Source: an uncultured Rubrobacteraceae bacterium
GTDB taxonomy: Bacteria; Actinomycetota; Rubrobacteria; Rubrobacterales; Rubrobacteraceae
NCBI GenBank assembly: GCA_902806105.1
Contig: CADCVI010000214.1
Coordinates: forward strand, 1 to 21,643
DNA length: 21,643 nt
Reading direction: 5' to 3'
Part shown: in pieces, positions 14,274 to 21,596 of the stretch
Layout: each line of letters begins with the position of its first letter
How positions within the stretch are numbered: position 1 is the stretch's first letter
Notes under the pieces: model-generated
The model's input: the letters and a program-made list of their open reading frames with translations, nothing else
The model's database searches: none
Told to the model about the DNA's origin: nothing
Position numbers and translations under genes: made by a program

Positions 14274-14921
14274 ATGGAGGATGGGAAGATCCGCATCCTC
14301 GTGGCGGACGACCATCCGATGCTGCGCGAGGGCCTCGTGGCAGTCCTCGGCACCCAGCCGGACTTCGAAGTGGTGGGGGAGGCGGCCGACGGCGAGGAAG
14401 TGGTGAAGCTGGCGGGACGCGTGAGGCCCGACGTGATCCTGCTGGATCTTGAGATGCCGAACGTGGACGGCGTGGCCGCCCTCGAACGCCTGAAGGAGGA
14501 CGGGGCCGGGGCCAAGACGCTCGTCTTCACCGCCTACGATACAGACGAGCGCATCCTGGGCGCCCTGCGCGCCGGGGCGAAGGGCTACCTTCTGAAGGGC
14601 GCGTCGCGCCAGGAGCTCTTCGAGGCCATCCGCACCATCCGCTCCGGGGGCTCGCTGCTCGGCCCCGGCGTCACGAGCACGCTGCTGCGGCACGTGGAGC
14701 AGGACGAACGGAGCCCCGACGCCCTGACGCCCCGGGAGCTCGAGGTGCTCCGGCTGGTCGCCGAGGGCCTCTCGAACAGGGAGACCGCCGCGCGGCTGTT
14801 CGTCACCGAGCGAACCGTCAAGTTCCACGTAAGCTCGCTCCTGAGCAAGCTGGGCGCCGGGAACCGCACCGAAGCCGTCAGGATAGCCGTCCGGCGCGGC
14901 CTGATCCGGCTCCCCGCCTGA
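14274..14921 (+). CDS. NarL/FixJ-family response regulator
   Basis: 215 aa. The receiver domain begins KIRILVADDHPMLREG with the acidic pair, and the phosphoacceptor is Asp58 in VILLDLEMPNVDG. The conserved Thr lies in LVFTAYD and the Lys in GYLLKGAS. A linker leads to a LuxR-type helix-turn-helix (LTPRELEVLRLVAEGLSNRE, then TAARLFVTERTVKFHVSSLL, about 148-205). The ATG at 14274 follows the kinase stop by 1 nt, so the pair is translated together. It would be phosphorylated by the adjacent kinase and bind DNA as a dimer. Target genes cannot be deduced. A 7-bp hairpin (CCTGTAC, loop CTCC, GTACAGG at 14926-14943) follows the stop without a T run. Confidence 0.95.
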   Translation: MEDGKIRILVADDHPMLREGLVAVLGTQPDFEVVGEAADGEEVVKLAGRVRPDVILLDLEMPNVDGVAALERLKEDGAGAKTLVFTAYDTDERILGALRAGAKGYLLKGASRQELFEAIRTIRSGGSLLGPGVTSTLLRHVEQDERSPDALTPRELEVLRLVAEGLSNRETAARLFVTERTVKFHVSSLLSKLGAGNRTEAVRIAVRRGLIRLPA

Positions 14922-14925
14922 AGAA

Positions 14926-14943
14926 CCTGTACCTCCGTACAGG
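14926..14943 (+). terminator. Hairpin after the response regulator (weak terminator candidate)
   Basis: CCTGTAC (14926-14932) pairs with GTACAGG (14937-14943) around a CTCC loop, 4 nt after the stop codon. It is followed by AGAGAGACC rather than T residues, so it may slow polymerase or protect the 3' end rather than terminate. Confidence 0.4.
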
Positions 14944-15024
14944 AGAGAGACCGTCCCTCCGCACGATGTCCCCGGGCTCCCCCCGATGCATCATCCAGGC
15001 ATAAGCCACGGAAGGATGGACAAG

Positions 15025-15735
15025 ATGACGCAACAAGGACCCCGCACGGCTCTGATCACCGGTGCCTCCCGCGGTCTCGGGTTCGCCCTCGCCCGTACCC
15101 TAGCGGCGGACGGATGGACCCTCATCGTGGACGCGCGCGGCGAAGAGGACCTCGAAGCCGCCCGCGCCGAGCTCGCGAAGTCTACGCACGTTCTCGCCAT
15201 CTCCGGCGACGTGACGGACGAGGGGCACCGCGGGGCGCTCGCGGATGCCGCGAAGGACGCCGGCGGCCTCGACGCCCTGGTCAACAACGCGAGCATCCTC
15301 GGCCCGAGCCCGCAGCCCGCCCTGCTCGACTACCCGCTCGACGTTCTCGCCGGCGTCTACGCCAACAACGTGTTCGCGCCGCTCGCCCTGATACAGGCCG
15401 TCAGGGACGAGCTGAAGCCCGGCGCACGCATCATCAACGTGACCAGCGATGCCGCCGTTGGGCCCTACCCGGGTTGGGGAGGGTACGGGTCGAGCAAGGC
15501 CGCCCTCGAACAGCTCTCGTCCATACTCGCCGCCGAGAACCCGGAACTGCTCGTCTATTGGGTGGATCCCGGTGATATGCGGACGCGGATGCACCAGGAG
15601 GCGTTCCCGGGCGAGGACATAAGCGACCGTCCGCCGCCGGAGGAGAGCGTGCCCGGCCTGATCGAGCTGCTCACGGGCGATCTGCCGTCCGCACGCTACG
15701 AAGCGCGCTCCCTCAGCCACGCGGAGAGGGGGTGA
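15025..15735 (+). CDS. Short-chain dehydrogenase/reductase (SDR)
   Basis: 236 aa, classical SDR length. The ATG at 15025 is chosen because GGAAGG lies 9 nt upstream; ATGs at 15016 and 14986 are possible but poorly placed. The nucleotide-binding motif is TGASRGLG near the N-terminus, and NNAS replaces the common NNAG. The catalytic set is Ser in NVTSDAA with Tyr and Lys in YGSSK. DPGDMRT matches the conserved PG region. Asp-Ala-Arg (VDARGEE) at the end of the second strand is compatible with NAD(H) or NADP(H), so the cofactor is uncertain. First gene of a three-gene operon with a QueA-like protein (9 nt gap) and a DUF5519 protein. The substrate is unknown. Confidence 0.9.
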   Translation: MTQQGPRTALITGASRGLGFALARTLAADGWTLIVDARGEEDLEAARAELAKSTHVLAISGDVTDEGHRGALADAAKDAGGLDALVNNASILGPSPQPALLDYPLDVLAGVYANNVFAPLALIQAVRDELKPGARIINVTSDAAVGPYPGWGGYGSSKAALEQLSSILAAENPELLVYWVDPGDMRTRMHQEAFPGEDISDRPPPEESVPGLIELLTGDLPSARYEARSLSHAERG

Positions 15736-15744
15736 CGGATCTTG

Positions 15745-16857
15745 ATGTTTCACCCCCTCTCCGCAGAGCGTAACGGCCGAACGTTCCAGAGATCCATCCC
15801 GCTCGAATTCGAGCTGCCGCCGGAGCTGGAGGCGGGTGAGCCGCCGGAGGCCCGCGGCCTCTCCCGGGACGACGTGCGCCTGATGGTCTCTTGCAGGGGA
15901 GAAGACCGGATCATGCACGCCCGTTTTCACGACCTTCCGGACTTTCTCGAAGCCGGAGACCTGCTCGTCATCAACACCAGCGGCACGATGAACGCGGCAG
16001 TGGAGGCCGAACGCGAAGACGGCACGGCCGTCGAGTTGCACCTCTCGACCCGCCTGCCGGCAAACCTCTGGACGGTCGAGCTTCGCCTGCCCGCCGGAGA
16101 CGCCACGGAACCCTTCCGGCACGCGAAGTCAGGGGAGATCCTCCGCCTGCCCGATGGGGCTGCGGCCACGCTGCACACGCCCTACCGCGACAGCGCCCGG
16201 CTCTGGATCTCGACCCTGAACCTGCCCGAGCCCCTGAAGGATTATCTCGACCGGCACGGCTTCCCCATCCGCTACGGCCACGTCGCGGAGCGCTGGCCCG
16301 CGAGGTATTACCAGACGGTCTACGCCACCGAGACCGGCAGCGCCGAGATGCCCTCCGCCGGACGTGCCTTCACGCCTGAGCTTGTAACGCGTCTCGTGGC
16401 CCGCGGCATCGGGGTGGCGCCCCTGATCCTGCACACCGGCGTCTCCAGCCTCGAGGACGACGAGCCGCCCTACGAGGAGTTCTACCGCGTCCCGCCCGAG
16501 ACCGCCCGCCTGATCAACGCCGCCCGCGCGCACGGCAAACGGGTAGTGGCGGTCGGCACCACGGTAGTGCGGGCGCTCGAAACCGTCACGGGCCCGGATA
16601 GGGTCACTCACCCCGGCGAAGGCTGGACGGGTCTGGTCGTGACCCCAAGGCGCGCCGTCCGCTCCGTGGACGGGATGCTCACCGGACTGCACGAGCCGCG
16701 CTCCAGCCACCTGGCGATGCTGGAGGCGCTCGCCGAACGCGAGCACCTCGCGCTCGCCTACGAGGAGGCGCTGCGCGAGAGATACCTCTGGCACGAGTTC
16801 GGGGACCTGCACCTGATCCTGCCCGCACATCCCCACACCGAAGGAGGAAAGAAATGA
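15745..16857 (+). CDS. QueA-like protein (S-adenosylmethionine:tRNA ribosyltransferase-isomerase family)
   Basis: 370 aa from the ATG at 15745; a TTG codon just before it is an alternative. Core QueA signatures are present: HGFPIRYGHVAERWPARYYQ, TVYATETGSAEMPSAGRAFT (about 196-211), GVAPLILHTGVSS, VPPETARLINAARAHGKRV and VAVGTTVVRALE. The N-terminal motif that in QueA reads N-(D/N)-T-R-V-I-P-A-R is here NTSGTMNAAV (77-86), and the usual H-x-E-x-Y metal-like segment is EEFYRV. QueA transfers the ribosyl part of S-adenosylmethionine to preQ1 in tRNA to give epoxyqueuosine. The altered motif suggests a paralogue with a changed substrate, a form I associate with Actinobacteria. It is coupled to the next gene by an ATGA overlap. 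Confidence 0.8.
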   Translation: MFHPLSAERNGRTFQRSIPLEFELPPELEAGEPPEARGLSRDDVRLMVSCRGEDRIMHARFHDLPDFLEAGDLLVINTSGTMNAAVEAEREDGTAVELHLSTRLPANLWTVELRLPAGDATEPFRHAKSGEILRLPDGAAATLHTPYRDSARLWISTLNLPEPLKDYLDRHGFPIRYGHVAERWPARYYQTVYATETGSAEMPSAGRAFTPELVTRLVARGIGVAPLILHTGVSSLEDDEPPYEEFYRVPPETARLINAARAHGKRVVAVGTTVVRALETVTGPDRVTHPGEGWTGLVVTPRRAVRSVDGMLTGLHEPRSSHLAMLEALAEREHLALAYEEALRERYLWHEFGDLHLILPAHPHTEGGKK

Positions 16858-17237
16858 ACGACGGACTACTGGCATCCATCGAACACGAGGTTCTGGGCTG
16901 GCCCGGGGTATGGAAGAAGAGGGACGAGGACGGTCCGGGCGGGGTCGGCGTGACCGGCTACAGGGTAGGACGCCGCCAGATCGGGCACGTCCACGACGAC
17001 GGCCACGCCGACTTCCGCTTCCCGAAGGAGGTTCGGGATTACCTGATCCGAACCGGCAGAGCCACCGCCCACCCCGCGTTCCCGAACAGCCGGACGACGG
17101 TGAGCTACCGGATACGAAACACGGAAGACCTGCCCGGAGCCCTGGAGCTCTTCCGCACGAGCTACGAGCGTATAAAGCTGGCCGCCGAGCCCCTGGAGGA
17201 ACGAGAAGCCTCCGGGGCGAACACCGTCCGCAGGTAA
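16854..17237 (+). CDS. DUF5519 family protein
   Basis: 127 aa. The ATG at 16854 overlaps the preceding stop (ATGA) and has GGAGGAAA 5-10 nt upstream, so expression is coupled to the QueA-like gene. The sequence GWPGVWKKRDEDGPGGVGVT, GYRVGRRQIGHVHDDGHADF, RFPKEVRDYLIRTGRATAHP and TTVSYRIRNTEDLPGALELF follows the DUF5519 pattern: small alpha/beta proteins, often labelled luciferase-domain without biochemical support. The conserved H-V-H-x-D-x-x-A-D-x-x-F-P-K block could hold metal or act catalytically, but this is not shown. The operon with an SDR and a QueA-like protein is its only functional clue. Confidence 0.82.
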   Translation: MNDGLLASIEHEVLGWPGVWKKRDEDGPGGVGVTGYRVGRRQIGHVHDDGHADFRFPKEVRDYLIRTGRATAHPAFPNSRTTVSYRIRNTEDLPGALELFRTSYERIKLAAEPLEEREASGANTVRR

Positions 17238-17247
17238 CCGCATGCCG

Positions 17248-17283
17248 AAGGGGGAGGGGCTCCGGAGCCCCTCCCCCTTTCTT
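17248..17283 (+). terminator. Perfect palindromic terminator after the SDR-QueA-like-DUF5519 operon
   Basis: AAGGGGGAGGGGCTCC (17248-17263) is followed at once by its exact complement (17264-17279), then TCTT. The last bases of the palindrome give a short T tract. The stem is 14 bp if the central CCGG forms the loop. It could also act on leftward transcripts from glgP, which ends at 17373, although the T tract on that side is shorter. Confidence 0.85.
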
Positions 17284-17372
17284 CGAGCCTCGACCGGCGT
17301 ACCCCCGTGCCCTCCCGGGCCGCATCCACCGGGACGGAGGCGCAGGGTATTCTGGATAGAGGTTGGCCCGGG

Positions 17373-19472
17373 TTATCTCGCCCTGTTGGCGCGCGGGACG
17401 TAGAGCTTGTGAACGTAGTCCTGGACCATGCGCTGCGTCGAGAACGTGGGGGCGATGGTCTGGATGGCCTCCTTCATCATCCGGACCCAGCCCAGGGGAA
17501 CGCCCTTCTCGTCCCTGTCGTAGAACAGCGGGACGAGGGAGCTTTCCAGCGTGGAGTAGAGGGATTCGGCGTCGACGCGGTCGCCCTCTTCCTCGGTACC
17601 GTACTCGATGGGTTCGCCGATGGCCCAGCCGTTCTTGCCGTTGTAGGCCTCGGGCCACCAGCCGTCCAGCACGCTGAAGTTCGGTGCGCCGTTGAGGGAG
17701 GCCTTCTGGCCCGAGGTGCCGCTCGCCTCCAGGGGGCGGCGCGGGTTGTTGAGCCAGACGTCGACCCCCTGCACGAGGCGGCGGGTGACGTTCATGTCGT
17801 AGTCTTCGAGGATGACGAGGCTCCCGGCCAGGTCGTCCTCCTCGGAGGCGCGGTAGAGGGCTGCTATAAACGCCTTGGCGGGCTCGTCGGCCGGGTGCGC
17901 CTTGCCGGCGAAGACGAACTGCACCGGACGGCCCGCGCCCCCGATGATCGCGCGGAGGCGCTCCGGGTCGGAGAGGAGGAGGGTCGCCCGCTTGTAGGTC
18001 GCGAAGCGGCGGGAGAAGCCGATGGTGAGGGCGTCGGGGTTTATGGCTTGATCCACGCTCCTGCCCGTCCGCTCCTTCTGGAGGTCGAGGCGGTGGTTGA
18101 CGAAGCGGGCCATCCCCCTCTTGGTCTCCTCGTGCGCGCGCCAGAGCTCGCCGGGGGGGATGCTCGCGACGAAGGACCAGGCGGCGGGGTTCTCGACCTC
18201 GCGGCGCCACGCGCGGCCACCCGCGTGGCGGTCGAAGAGCGCGGAGAGCTCGGGGGCGAGCCAGCTCCAGGTGTGGACGCCGTTCGTGACGTCCGTGATG
18301 GGCGCCTCGCCGGAGGACGACTCGGGGAAGAGGTAGCTCCACATCTCCAGGGAGACGTCGCGGTGGAGCTTGGAGACGGCGTTGCGGCTCCGGGAGAGGC
18401 TGAAGGCGAGGACGGTCATGTTGAAGGCCTCGCCCCACTCTTCCTGCTTGCGCCCGAGCGCCCAGAGCCCCTCGCGGTCCGTGCCGAGCTCCTCGGGCCA
18501 GGCCGCGGCGAACTCGTCGAAGAGGTCGGGCGGGAAGGCGTCGTGACCGGCCGGCACCGGGGTGTGGGTGGTGAAGACGTTGCTCCGGGCTACCTTCTCG
18601 GCGGCGGCTTCGAACGACTCTCCGGCCGCGACGAGCTCCCTTATCCTTTCGAGGCCCAGAAAGGCCGCGTGGCCCTCGTTCATGTGGTAGACGTTCGGGC
18701 GCAGGCCGAGGGCCCGGAGCGCCCTCACGCCGCCGATGCCAAGGATCATCTCCTGCGAGATCCTGGTCTTCTGGCCGCCGCCGTAGAGGCGCGCGGTGAG
18801 CAGCCTGTCATCCTCCGCGTTCTGGGGCAGGTTGGCGTCGAGAAGGTAGATCCTCGTGCGTCCGACCTCGACCTGCCAGACCTTGAGGTGGAGATCCCGA
18901 CCCGGCAGCCCTATCTTCACGACGACCGGGGCGCCGTCGGGGGAGACCGCGGGGCTTATGGGCCTCATCTCGGGCTCGAAGGGCTCGTAGACCTCCTCCT
19001 GGCGCCCCTCGGCGTTTATGCGCTGGCGGAAGTAGCCCTCGGCGTAGAGGATGCCGACGCCCACGAGCGGCAGACCGAGGTCCGAGGCGCTCTTGACGTG
19101 GTCGCCCGCGAGGACGCCGAGGCCGCCGGAGTAGATCGGCAGCGACTCGTGCAGCCCGAACTCGGCGGAGAAGTAGGCGACGCTCGCATCCATCCTGGGG
19201 TAGACGTGCCCCGTCCAGGTGCCCTGCCCCTCGAGGTAGCGGTCGAGATCCCCGACCGCCAGCTCGTACAGGGCCACGAGGCTCGGGTCCTCCGCCGCCC
19301 GTTGCAGGTTCTTGGTCTCGTGAAGGAGGCGTACCGGATTGTGCTCCGTCGTCTCCCAGAGCTCCGGGTCCAGGCCCGAGAAGAGCCTCTGTGTCTGGGG
19401 ACGCCAGGTCCATAGTATGTTCCGCGCCAGTTCCGGTAGCCTGTTCAGCCCCTCCGGTATCCTCTCTTGCAT
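17373..19472 (-). CDS. glgP: Alpha-glucan phosphorylase (DUF3417/short GT35 type)
   Basis: 699 aa. Degrades alpha-1,4-glucans such as glycogen or maltodextrin by phosphorolysis to glucose 1-phosphate in the cytoplasm. The N-terminal 100 residues (RLPELARNILWTWRPQTQRL, LFSGLDPELWETTEHNPVRL) are the DUF3417 domain typical of thermophile and archaeal-type phosphorylases. The catalytic body shows AYFSAEFGLHESLPIYSGGL, LAGDHVKSASDLGLPLVGVG, YHMNEGHAAFL, FTTHTPVPAGHD, TNGVHTWSW and RRFATYKRA. The PLP site is EASGTSGQKASLNGA with Lys590. It is shorter than the 830-850 aa members but has no missing motif that I can see. The ATG at 19472-19470 has AGAGAGG upstream and a good promoter about 45 nt away. 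It is monocistronic by appearance. Confidence 0.95.
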   Translation of the reverse strand: MQERIPEGLNRLPELARNILWTWRPQTQRLFSGLDPELWETTEHNPVRLLHETKNLQRAAEDPSLVALYELAVGDLDRYLEGQGTWTGHVYPRMDASVAYFSAEFGLHESLPIYSGGLGVLAGDHVKSASDLGLPLVGVGILYAEGYFRQRINAEGRQEEVYEPFEPEMRPISPAVSPDGAPVVVKIGLPGRDLHLKVWQVEVGRTRIYLLDANLPQNAEDDRLLTARLYGGGQKTRISQEMILGIGGVRALRALGLRPNVYHMNEGHAAFLGLERIRELVAAGESFEAAAEKVARSNVFTTHTPVPAGHDAFPPDLFDEFAAAWPEELGTDREGLWALGRKQEEWGEAFNMTVLAFSLSRSRNAVSKLHRDVSLEMWSYLFPESSSGEAPITDVTNGVHTWSWLAPELSALFDRHAGGRAWRREVENPAAWSFVASIPPGELWRAHEETKRGMARFVNHRLDLQKERTGRSVDQAINPDALTIGFSRRFATYKRATLLLSDPERLRAIIGGAGRPVQFVFAGKAHPADEPAKAFIAALYRASEEDDLAGSLVILEDYDMNVTRRLVQGVDVWLNNPRRPLEASGTSGQKASLNGAPNFSVLDGWWPEAYNGKNGWAIGEPIEYGTEEEGDRVDAESLYSTLESSLVPLFYDRDEKGVPLGWVRMMKEAIQTIAPTFSTQRMVQDYVHKLYVPRANRAR

Positions 19473-19517
19473 GCCACAGCCTCTCTCTATGCACCTCTTG
19501 CGGCTTACGAAGAGCGC

Positions 19518-19545
19518 ATTCTATGACCTGTGAGCGTGCACGCAA
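19518..19545 (-). promoter_or_regulatory. glgP promoter
   Basis: On the minus strand TTGCGT (19545-19540) and TAGAAT (19523-19518) are separated by 16 nt. The expected transcription start leaves a leader of about 40 nt with an AGAGAGG ribosome binding site. The -10 hexamer is identical to that of mutS. Confidence 0.6.
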
Positions 19546-19580
19546 GCCGGGCCGTGTACCAGGGCGCCCGGGGGCCCGAT

Positions 19581-20336
19581 CTACGCCAGCGGACCGGAGA
19601 TGTCTTTGAGCAGTTTCCTTAGCTTCGGGCCCAGTTCTTCGACCTCGTCGGCCGTGCACCGAACCTGAACCTGAATGACCACGCGCGCCTCCGGGCCACG
19701 GGCGGCGTCGGGCTGGATGCTCTCGGAGACCTCCGCGGGGGCGTCCGGCCGGGGGGAGTCGGCGGGGGAGACGGAGATGTGGAGTTCGCCGTCGGGGGTG
19801 CCCGGTGAATCCTCGGGGAGGAGGTCGTCGTCGGGGACCGGGGGCTCGCCGAAGCTCGCGACGAGGCGTCCCTCGTCCTCCCTCAGGAGGCCCGAGGCCT
19901 TGAGGATCTCGACCACCGCGGCGGCGCCGGACATCGTGGGGTTGTTGCGCGGCACGCGCGCGGCGTTGGCGATGTAGGCGAGCAGCGCGGCGCGCGACAT
20001 GCCGTTCCGGAGCTTCACGGCGGAGACGATGTTCTGGAGAAACTCGTCCGTGGAGACCACCTCGCGCCACTGGCGGCGCGCCTCCTCCGGGGTGCCGCGC
20101 CACAGGGAGCGGGCCAGGGCGCGCCCCCTGTCCGTGACGAGCTTCTTCTCCCCGCCCTCAAGGACTCCTATTCCGGTGAGGAAGGCGTTGTTGCGGGTGG
20201 CGCTCGCCTGGTGGGCGGGGTCGAGCTTGCCGACGTCGCCCGGGTTGGAGGCCCCGTCGCGGGTGCCGTAGGCCAGGATGATGTTGAGGAGCTCTTCGTA
20301 GCCCGAGCCCGGTAGCCGAAACCCTTTCTCCGCCAA
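19581..20336 (-). CDS. DUF5343 family protein
   Basis: 251 aa from a TTG at 20336-20334 with GGAGGAG a few bases upstream; a GTG at 20408 would add 24 residues of low plausibility. The start MAEKGFRLPGSGYEELLNII, then RNNAFLTGIGVLEGGEKK, then LTDRGRALA-like KLVTDRGRALARSLW, fits DUF5343, which looks like a winged-helix unit repeated twice (second copy around IVSAVKLRNGMSRAALLAYI to SGLLREDEGRLV). Residues about 165-215 are a Pro/Asp/Ser-rich flexible linker. The C-terminus (ARVVIQVQVRCTADEVEELG, then PKLRKLLKDI) is a separate strand-helix unit, perhaps for self-association. No ATPase or nuclease motif is present. It follows the J-domain gene with a 71-bp gap in the same direction. DNA binding is an inference. 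Confidence 0.75.
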   Translation of the reverse strand: MAEKGFRLPGSGYEELLNIILAYGTRDGASNPGDVGKLDPAHQASATRNNAFLTGIGVLEGGEKKLVTDRGRALARSLWRGTPEEARRQWREVVSTDEFLQNIVSAVKLRNGMSRAALLAYIANAARVPRNNPTMSGAAAVVEILKASGLLREDEGRLVASFGEPPVPDDDLLPEDSPGTPDGELHISVSPADSPRPDAPAEVSESIQPDAARGPEARVVIQVQVRCTADEVEELGPKLRKLLKDISGPLA

Positions 20337-20407
20337 CCCTCTCCTCCGATGCTCGACGACAGGTAGAACCCTCCCGGGGCCTCTCTGTACCCAGGGGTGG
20401 CGCTCCA

Positions 20408-21463
20408 CTACCTTGCTCTGGAGGCGTTCCTGCGTTTGATCTCGTCGTACGCGGCGTTTATCTCCTTCATCCGGAGCTCCGCCATCTCCCGCACCTCGGG
20501 CGCGAGCGAGGCGACCCGGTCGGGATGGTACATCCTCGCCTTCTTCTTGTAGGCCGCGTGGATCTCCTCCCGGGACGCCCCCGGCTCTACTTCGAGGACC
20601 CTGAACAGCGCGCCGTTCTTCTCGGCCTCGGCCTCGGCGTTGCGCCTTGCCCTTGCCTCCCGGGCGGTGCGCGCATCCTGACCCCGCGAACCTTCGTTGC
20701 CAGCGCCGAAGGGCCGCGCGAAACTTACAGCCCTGTCCTTGTTCGAGACCAGGAGGCGCAGGGTCTCGCCCTTCGAAATCCCGGTTATGTCGAGCAGGCC
20801 GTAAGCCACGACAGGATGCCCCGCAGCCCTGGCATCACGCCGGGTTCCGCCCCTCCCCGCGAGGTTCTCGTCTCCTCCGACGACCTCCGCATCCCCGGGA
20901 ACTTCGGCGTCTTCGAACCTGCGCGACTGGCCGTAGGCCACGCCGAACGAGGCGTAGGAGACCGCCCTGTAGCACCCGTCCCTGTACGAGAGCACGCACT
21001 CGGGCATGAAGAAGAGCTTCTCCCCCCCGCCGAGTCCGACCCCCCAGATCTCCACGTTCGCCGAGAAATCGCGCGTCTCCAGCCTCCCCACGGAGGCCGT
21101 GATCCTCGGGCCCACGGGTAGAGCCGCGTCGTCCGCCGTCCCTCCATCCCCGCCGACGCGCCAGATCCTCTCCGACCCCGCGAGCGCTTTGCATGCCTCC
21201 CGGATCTCCAGGAAACGCGCCCCTTCAGCCTCGTCGAGGTTGTAGAAAAGCTCGACCTTCGGCCCCCCGGAGCCCCTCCTGGCTAGCAAGAAGGCGGCCG
21301 CGGCCCCCAGCAGGAGTACCGCCCCGCCGAGCGCGTAGGAGACGAAGAGGGCCGCCGCCAGGGCCGCCACCCCGGCGCCGACGGCAGCGTAGACCGCCGG
21401 GGTGCGCCCCTCCGGCCGCGAGCCCCGGGAGTTCATCTCCGCCAGTTTCTGCTTCGTGAGCAT
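20408..21463 (-). CDS. Membrane-anchored protein with C-terminal J domain
   Basis: 351 aa. The ATG at 21463-21461 is chosen because a -10 element ends 7 nt before it; there is no Shine-Dalgarno, so a leaderless start is likely. A basic N-terminus is followed by two hydrophobic segments (about 23-66, AVYAAVGAGVAALAAALFVS and GGAVLLLGAAAAFLLARR), then a region of about 200 residues with repeated beta-like segments and no family I can name. A charged Ala/Arg/Glu coiled coil leads into a J domain (about 288-345) with ALFRVLEVEPGASREEIHAA and the invariant His-Pro-Asp in MYHPDRVASL. It lacks the G/F and zinc regions of DnaJ, so it is a type III co-chaperone that could recruit DnaK to the membrane. 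DnaK and GrpE are not in the window. Confidence 0.82.
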   Translation of the reverse strand: MLTKQKLAEMNSRGSRPEGRTPAVYAAVGAGVAALAAALFVSYALGGAVLLLGAAAAFLLARRGSGGPKVELFYNLDEAEGARFLEIREACKALAGSERIWRVGGDGGTADDAALPVGPRITASVGRLETRDFSANVEIWGVGLGGGEKLFFMPECVLSYRDGCYRAVSYASFGVAYGQSRRFEDAEVPGDAEVVGGDENLAGRGGTRRDARAAGHPVVAYGLLDITGISKGETLRLLVSNKDRAVSFARPFGAGNEGSRGQDARTAREARARRNAEAEAEKNGALFRVLEVEPGASREEIHAAYKKKARMYHPDRVASLAPEVREMAELRMKEINAAYDEIKRRNASRAR

Positions 21464-21470
21464 TTGAACG

Positions 21471-21499
21471 GTTATCGGCCGGAATGCCGTGGTACTTAA
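21471..21499 (-). promoter_or_regulatory. Promoter of the J-domain gene (leaderless arrangement)
   Basis: On the minus strand TTAAGT (21499-21494) and GATAAC (21476-21471) are 17 nt apart. The -10 ends 7 nt before the ATG at 21463, leaving no room for a ribosome binding site. Confidence 0.45.
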
Positions 21500-21552
21500 G
21501 CGGCCCGCGCCTCGGGGGCGCGGGGACAATCATGACCGCGTCGAGCGACATG

Positions 21553-21596
21553 GGCAGGGGGAGGCGAGTACCATGCGGCACCCGCCTCCTCCTGCC
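21553..21596. repeat. 14-bp imperfect inverted repeat (long hairpin)
   Basis: GGCAGGGGGAGGCG (21553-21566) pairs with CGCCTCCTCCTGCC (21583-21596), 14 pairs with one G-U in RNA, around a 16-nt loop. It lies in the non-coding right edge upstream of the J-domain gene promoter. No T run follows it on the plus strand. It could end a transcript entering from outside the window or be a dispersed palindromic element. The short frames here show no supported gene. Confidence 0.5.

Noticed and set aside
17307..19415. A 702-codon plus-strand frame opposite glgP
   Set aside because: Antisense shadow of the phosphorylase; low-complexity Val/Gly/Asp/Glu product with no recognisable domain, starting beside the terminator of the preceding operon.
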